This document shows, piece by piece, positions 33,603 to 34,469 of a DNA stretch of 34,469 nucleotides; the first letter of the stretch is position 1; each line of letters begins with the position of its first letter. Source of the DNA: Acetobacteraceae bacterium (GTDB taxonomy: Bacteria > Pseudomonadota > Alphaproteobacteria > Acetobacterales > Acetobacteraceae). The stretch spans positions 1 through 34,469 of the forward strand of contig PLSD01000036.1 of NCBI GenBank assembly GCA_003164135.1. The letters are read 5' to 3'. The translations under genes and the position numbers were made by a program. The notes below the pieces were generated by a model. The model did not search any database. It worked only from the letters and a program-made list of their open reading frames with translations, and had not been told where the DNA came from.

Positions 33603-34310
33603 TCAGGAGGTTTCGCGGTTATAGGCAATGATGGAAAGGTAAGTCATAGGCTGCACCAGGAGTTTTTCCGGCCCGTGCGGGGCCGCGGAATCGAACAGCA
33701 GCGCGTCGCCGGGGGTGAGGTGGTAGGACTGGTCACCGTGGCGGTACAACACCTCGCCGGTGATCATGTAGATAAACTCCGTGCCCTCATGCTGAAAAGC
33801 CGTGTAGGGGGCGGCATCCTTGTGGAGCGTAATGAGATACGGCTCCAGAATCAGCGTGCCGCCCAGCGCCGCGCCCAGCAGGCTGTACTGGTGCCCGGCC
33901 TTGGTGCCCCGGCGCTCGATCACCACGCCAGTACCGGCTTTAACGAAGGAACAGTCGCGCTTTTCCTCGAATGATGAGAAAAAATTGGTGATCGGCACGT
34001 TCAGCGCCGAGGCCAGCGCCTGCAACGTGGCGAGCGAGGGGGAAATCTGCCCGTTTTCGATTTTTGAGAGCATGCCGCCGGAAAGACCGGAAGCCGTGGC
34101 GAGTTCGGCGACCGTGATGCCGATCCGCCGGCGCAGGTAGCGCACCTGCACGCCAATGGCCTGTTCCAGGGTTTTCTCCGAGACCGCGGCCGCGGTGGAG
34201 CCGGTGGCATAGGGTTCAGCAATCGCCTGCTCAGACGCCGCCTTAAGTGGCTTGGCCTTGGCGGTCCCTGGCTTGGCGGGCACTCGTGAGGTTGTAACCT
34301 TTTGCTTCAT
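33603..34310 (-). CDS. XRE-cupin family transcriptional regulator
   Basis: 235 residues. A basic, Ala-rich N-terminal 45 residues precede a helix-turn-helix (about 50-110: VRYLRRRIGITVAELATASGLSGGMLSKIENGQISPSLATLQALASAL). The C-terminal cupin (about 160-230) has HEGTEFIYMITGEVLYRHGDQSYHLTPGDALLFDSAAPHGPEKL. This layout is the SutR/PuuR-type regulator class, in which the cupin senses a small molecule. Target genes unknown; it could control the neighbouring membrane protein or itself. folD lies just upstream on the same strand, 82 bp away. Confidence 0.92.
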   Translation of the reverse strand: MKQKVTTSRVPAKPGTAKAKPLKAASEQAIAEPYATGSTAAAVSEKTLEQAIGVQVRYLRRRIGITVAELATASGLSGGMLSKIENGQISPSLATLQALASALNVPITNFFSSFEEKRDCSFVKAGTGVVIERRGTKAGHQYSLLGAALGGTLILEPYLITLHKDAAPYTAFQHEGTEFIYMITGEVLYRHGDQSYHLTPGDALLFDSAAPHGPEKLLVQPMTYLSIIAYNRETS

Positions 34311-34392
34311 ACTCGGGTCATATGACGCGGAGGTTGAAATTACCAGTGTTCTTTACGTTTCAGTGACGACTCCCCACGCAAACGTGACTCCG

Positions 34393-34469
34393 TCAACCTG
34401 CCTCGATGCGTTTTGCCGCCGTGAGCGTGTTGCGGAGCAGGCACGCGATCGTCATGGGGCCGACGCCGC
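34393..34469 (-). CDS. folD: FolD, methylenetetrahydrofolate dehydrogenase/cyclohydrolase (C-terminus only)
   Basis: Only the last 24 complete codons are in the window: GVGPMTIACLLRNTLTAAKR then IEAG and a TGA at 34395-34393. 'GVGPMTIA.LL.NT' is the conserved C-terminal block of FolD, which makes 10-formyl-tetrahydrofolate from methylene-tetrahydrofolate. The rest of the gene lies to the right. Identified from the motif alone. Confidence 0.85.
   Translation of the reverse strand, partial: GVGPMTIACLLRNTLTAAKRIEAG

Noticed and set aside
33248..33628. 126-codon alternative frame over the small membrane protein
   Set aside because: The overlapping 104-codon frame has clean membrane segments and a better start; this one is polar and lacks a ribosome site.
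1..34469. CRISPR arrays, rRNA genes, intact insertion sequences, replication origin
   Set aside because: I saw no regularly spaced direct repeats, no rRNA-like sequence, no transposase reading frame and no DnaA-box cluster.

Overview
The window reads as a chromosomal segment of a high-GC alphaproteobacterium. An acetic-acid-bacterium relative (Acetobacteraceae/Rhodospirillales) is my best guess, based on the compact GC-rich housekeeping genes, a Hint-domain surface protein of the kind common in that family, and an iscS/cysE/mnmA neighbourhood. This placement is an inference; there is no rRNA here.

Layout. (1) 1-3795, leftward: the proximal end of a contractile injection system locus (sheath, gp19-type tube, zinc-ribbon baseplate-chaperone-like protein, and a Pro/Ala-rich protein that runs off the left edge). 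It is fronted by 660 bp of AT-rich non-coding DNA and then tRNA-Ser(UGA), whose 3' end faces the cluster. (2) 4602-9215: a DUF1214 protein divergent from a sulfotransferase, a lower-GC exported Cache-like sensor protein, and a Gfo/Idh/MocA oxidoreductase. (3) 9301-11838: secD-secF. (4) 12076-13996: an EAL-domain protein with an altered loop 6, convergent with and overlapping a Hint-domain protein. A 142-bp nested palindrome follows. (5) 14253-17433, leftward: cysE, iscS, fdx, mnmA (cysteine synthesis, desulfuration, tRNA thiolation), divergent from a small alpha/beta hydrolase that ends in a strong terminator. (6) 18619-22449: sulfate ABC transporter sbp-cysT-cysW-cysA, with a promoter overlapped by an inverted repeat. 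(7) 22450-23819: a REP-type repeat cluster and a low-GC orphan membrane protein. (8) 23820-28862: trmJ, cysS, an M20 dipeptidase, yraN and an AI-2E family permease. (9) 29114-33266: a tightly overlapped operon XRE regulator - sseA - metC - MgtC/DUF4010 membrane protein. (10) 33271-34469: a small membrane protein, an XRE-cupin regulator and the C-terminus of folD.

The genes between 14 and 32 kb share a sulfur theme: sulfate uptake, serine acetylation toward cysteine, cysteine desulfuration to Fe-S clusters and thio-tRNA, cysteine charging of tRNA, and mercaptopyruvate/cystathionine breakdown. The most unusual content is the contractile injection system at the left edge. Only about four of its genes are visible, so its baseplate, ATPase, spike and cargo lie outside the window.
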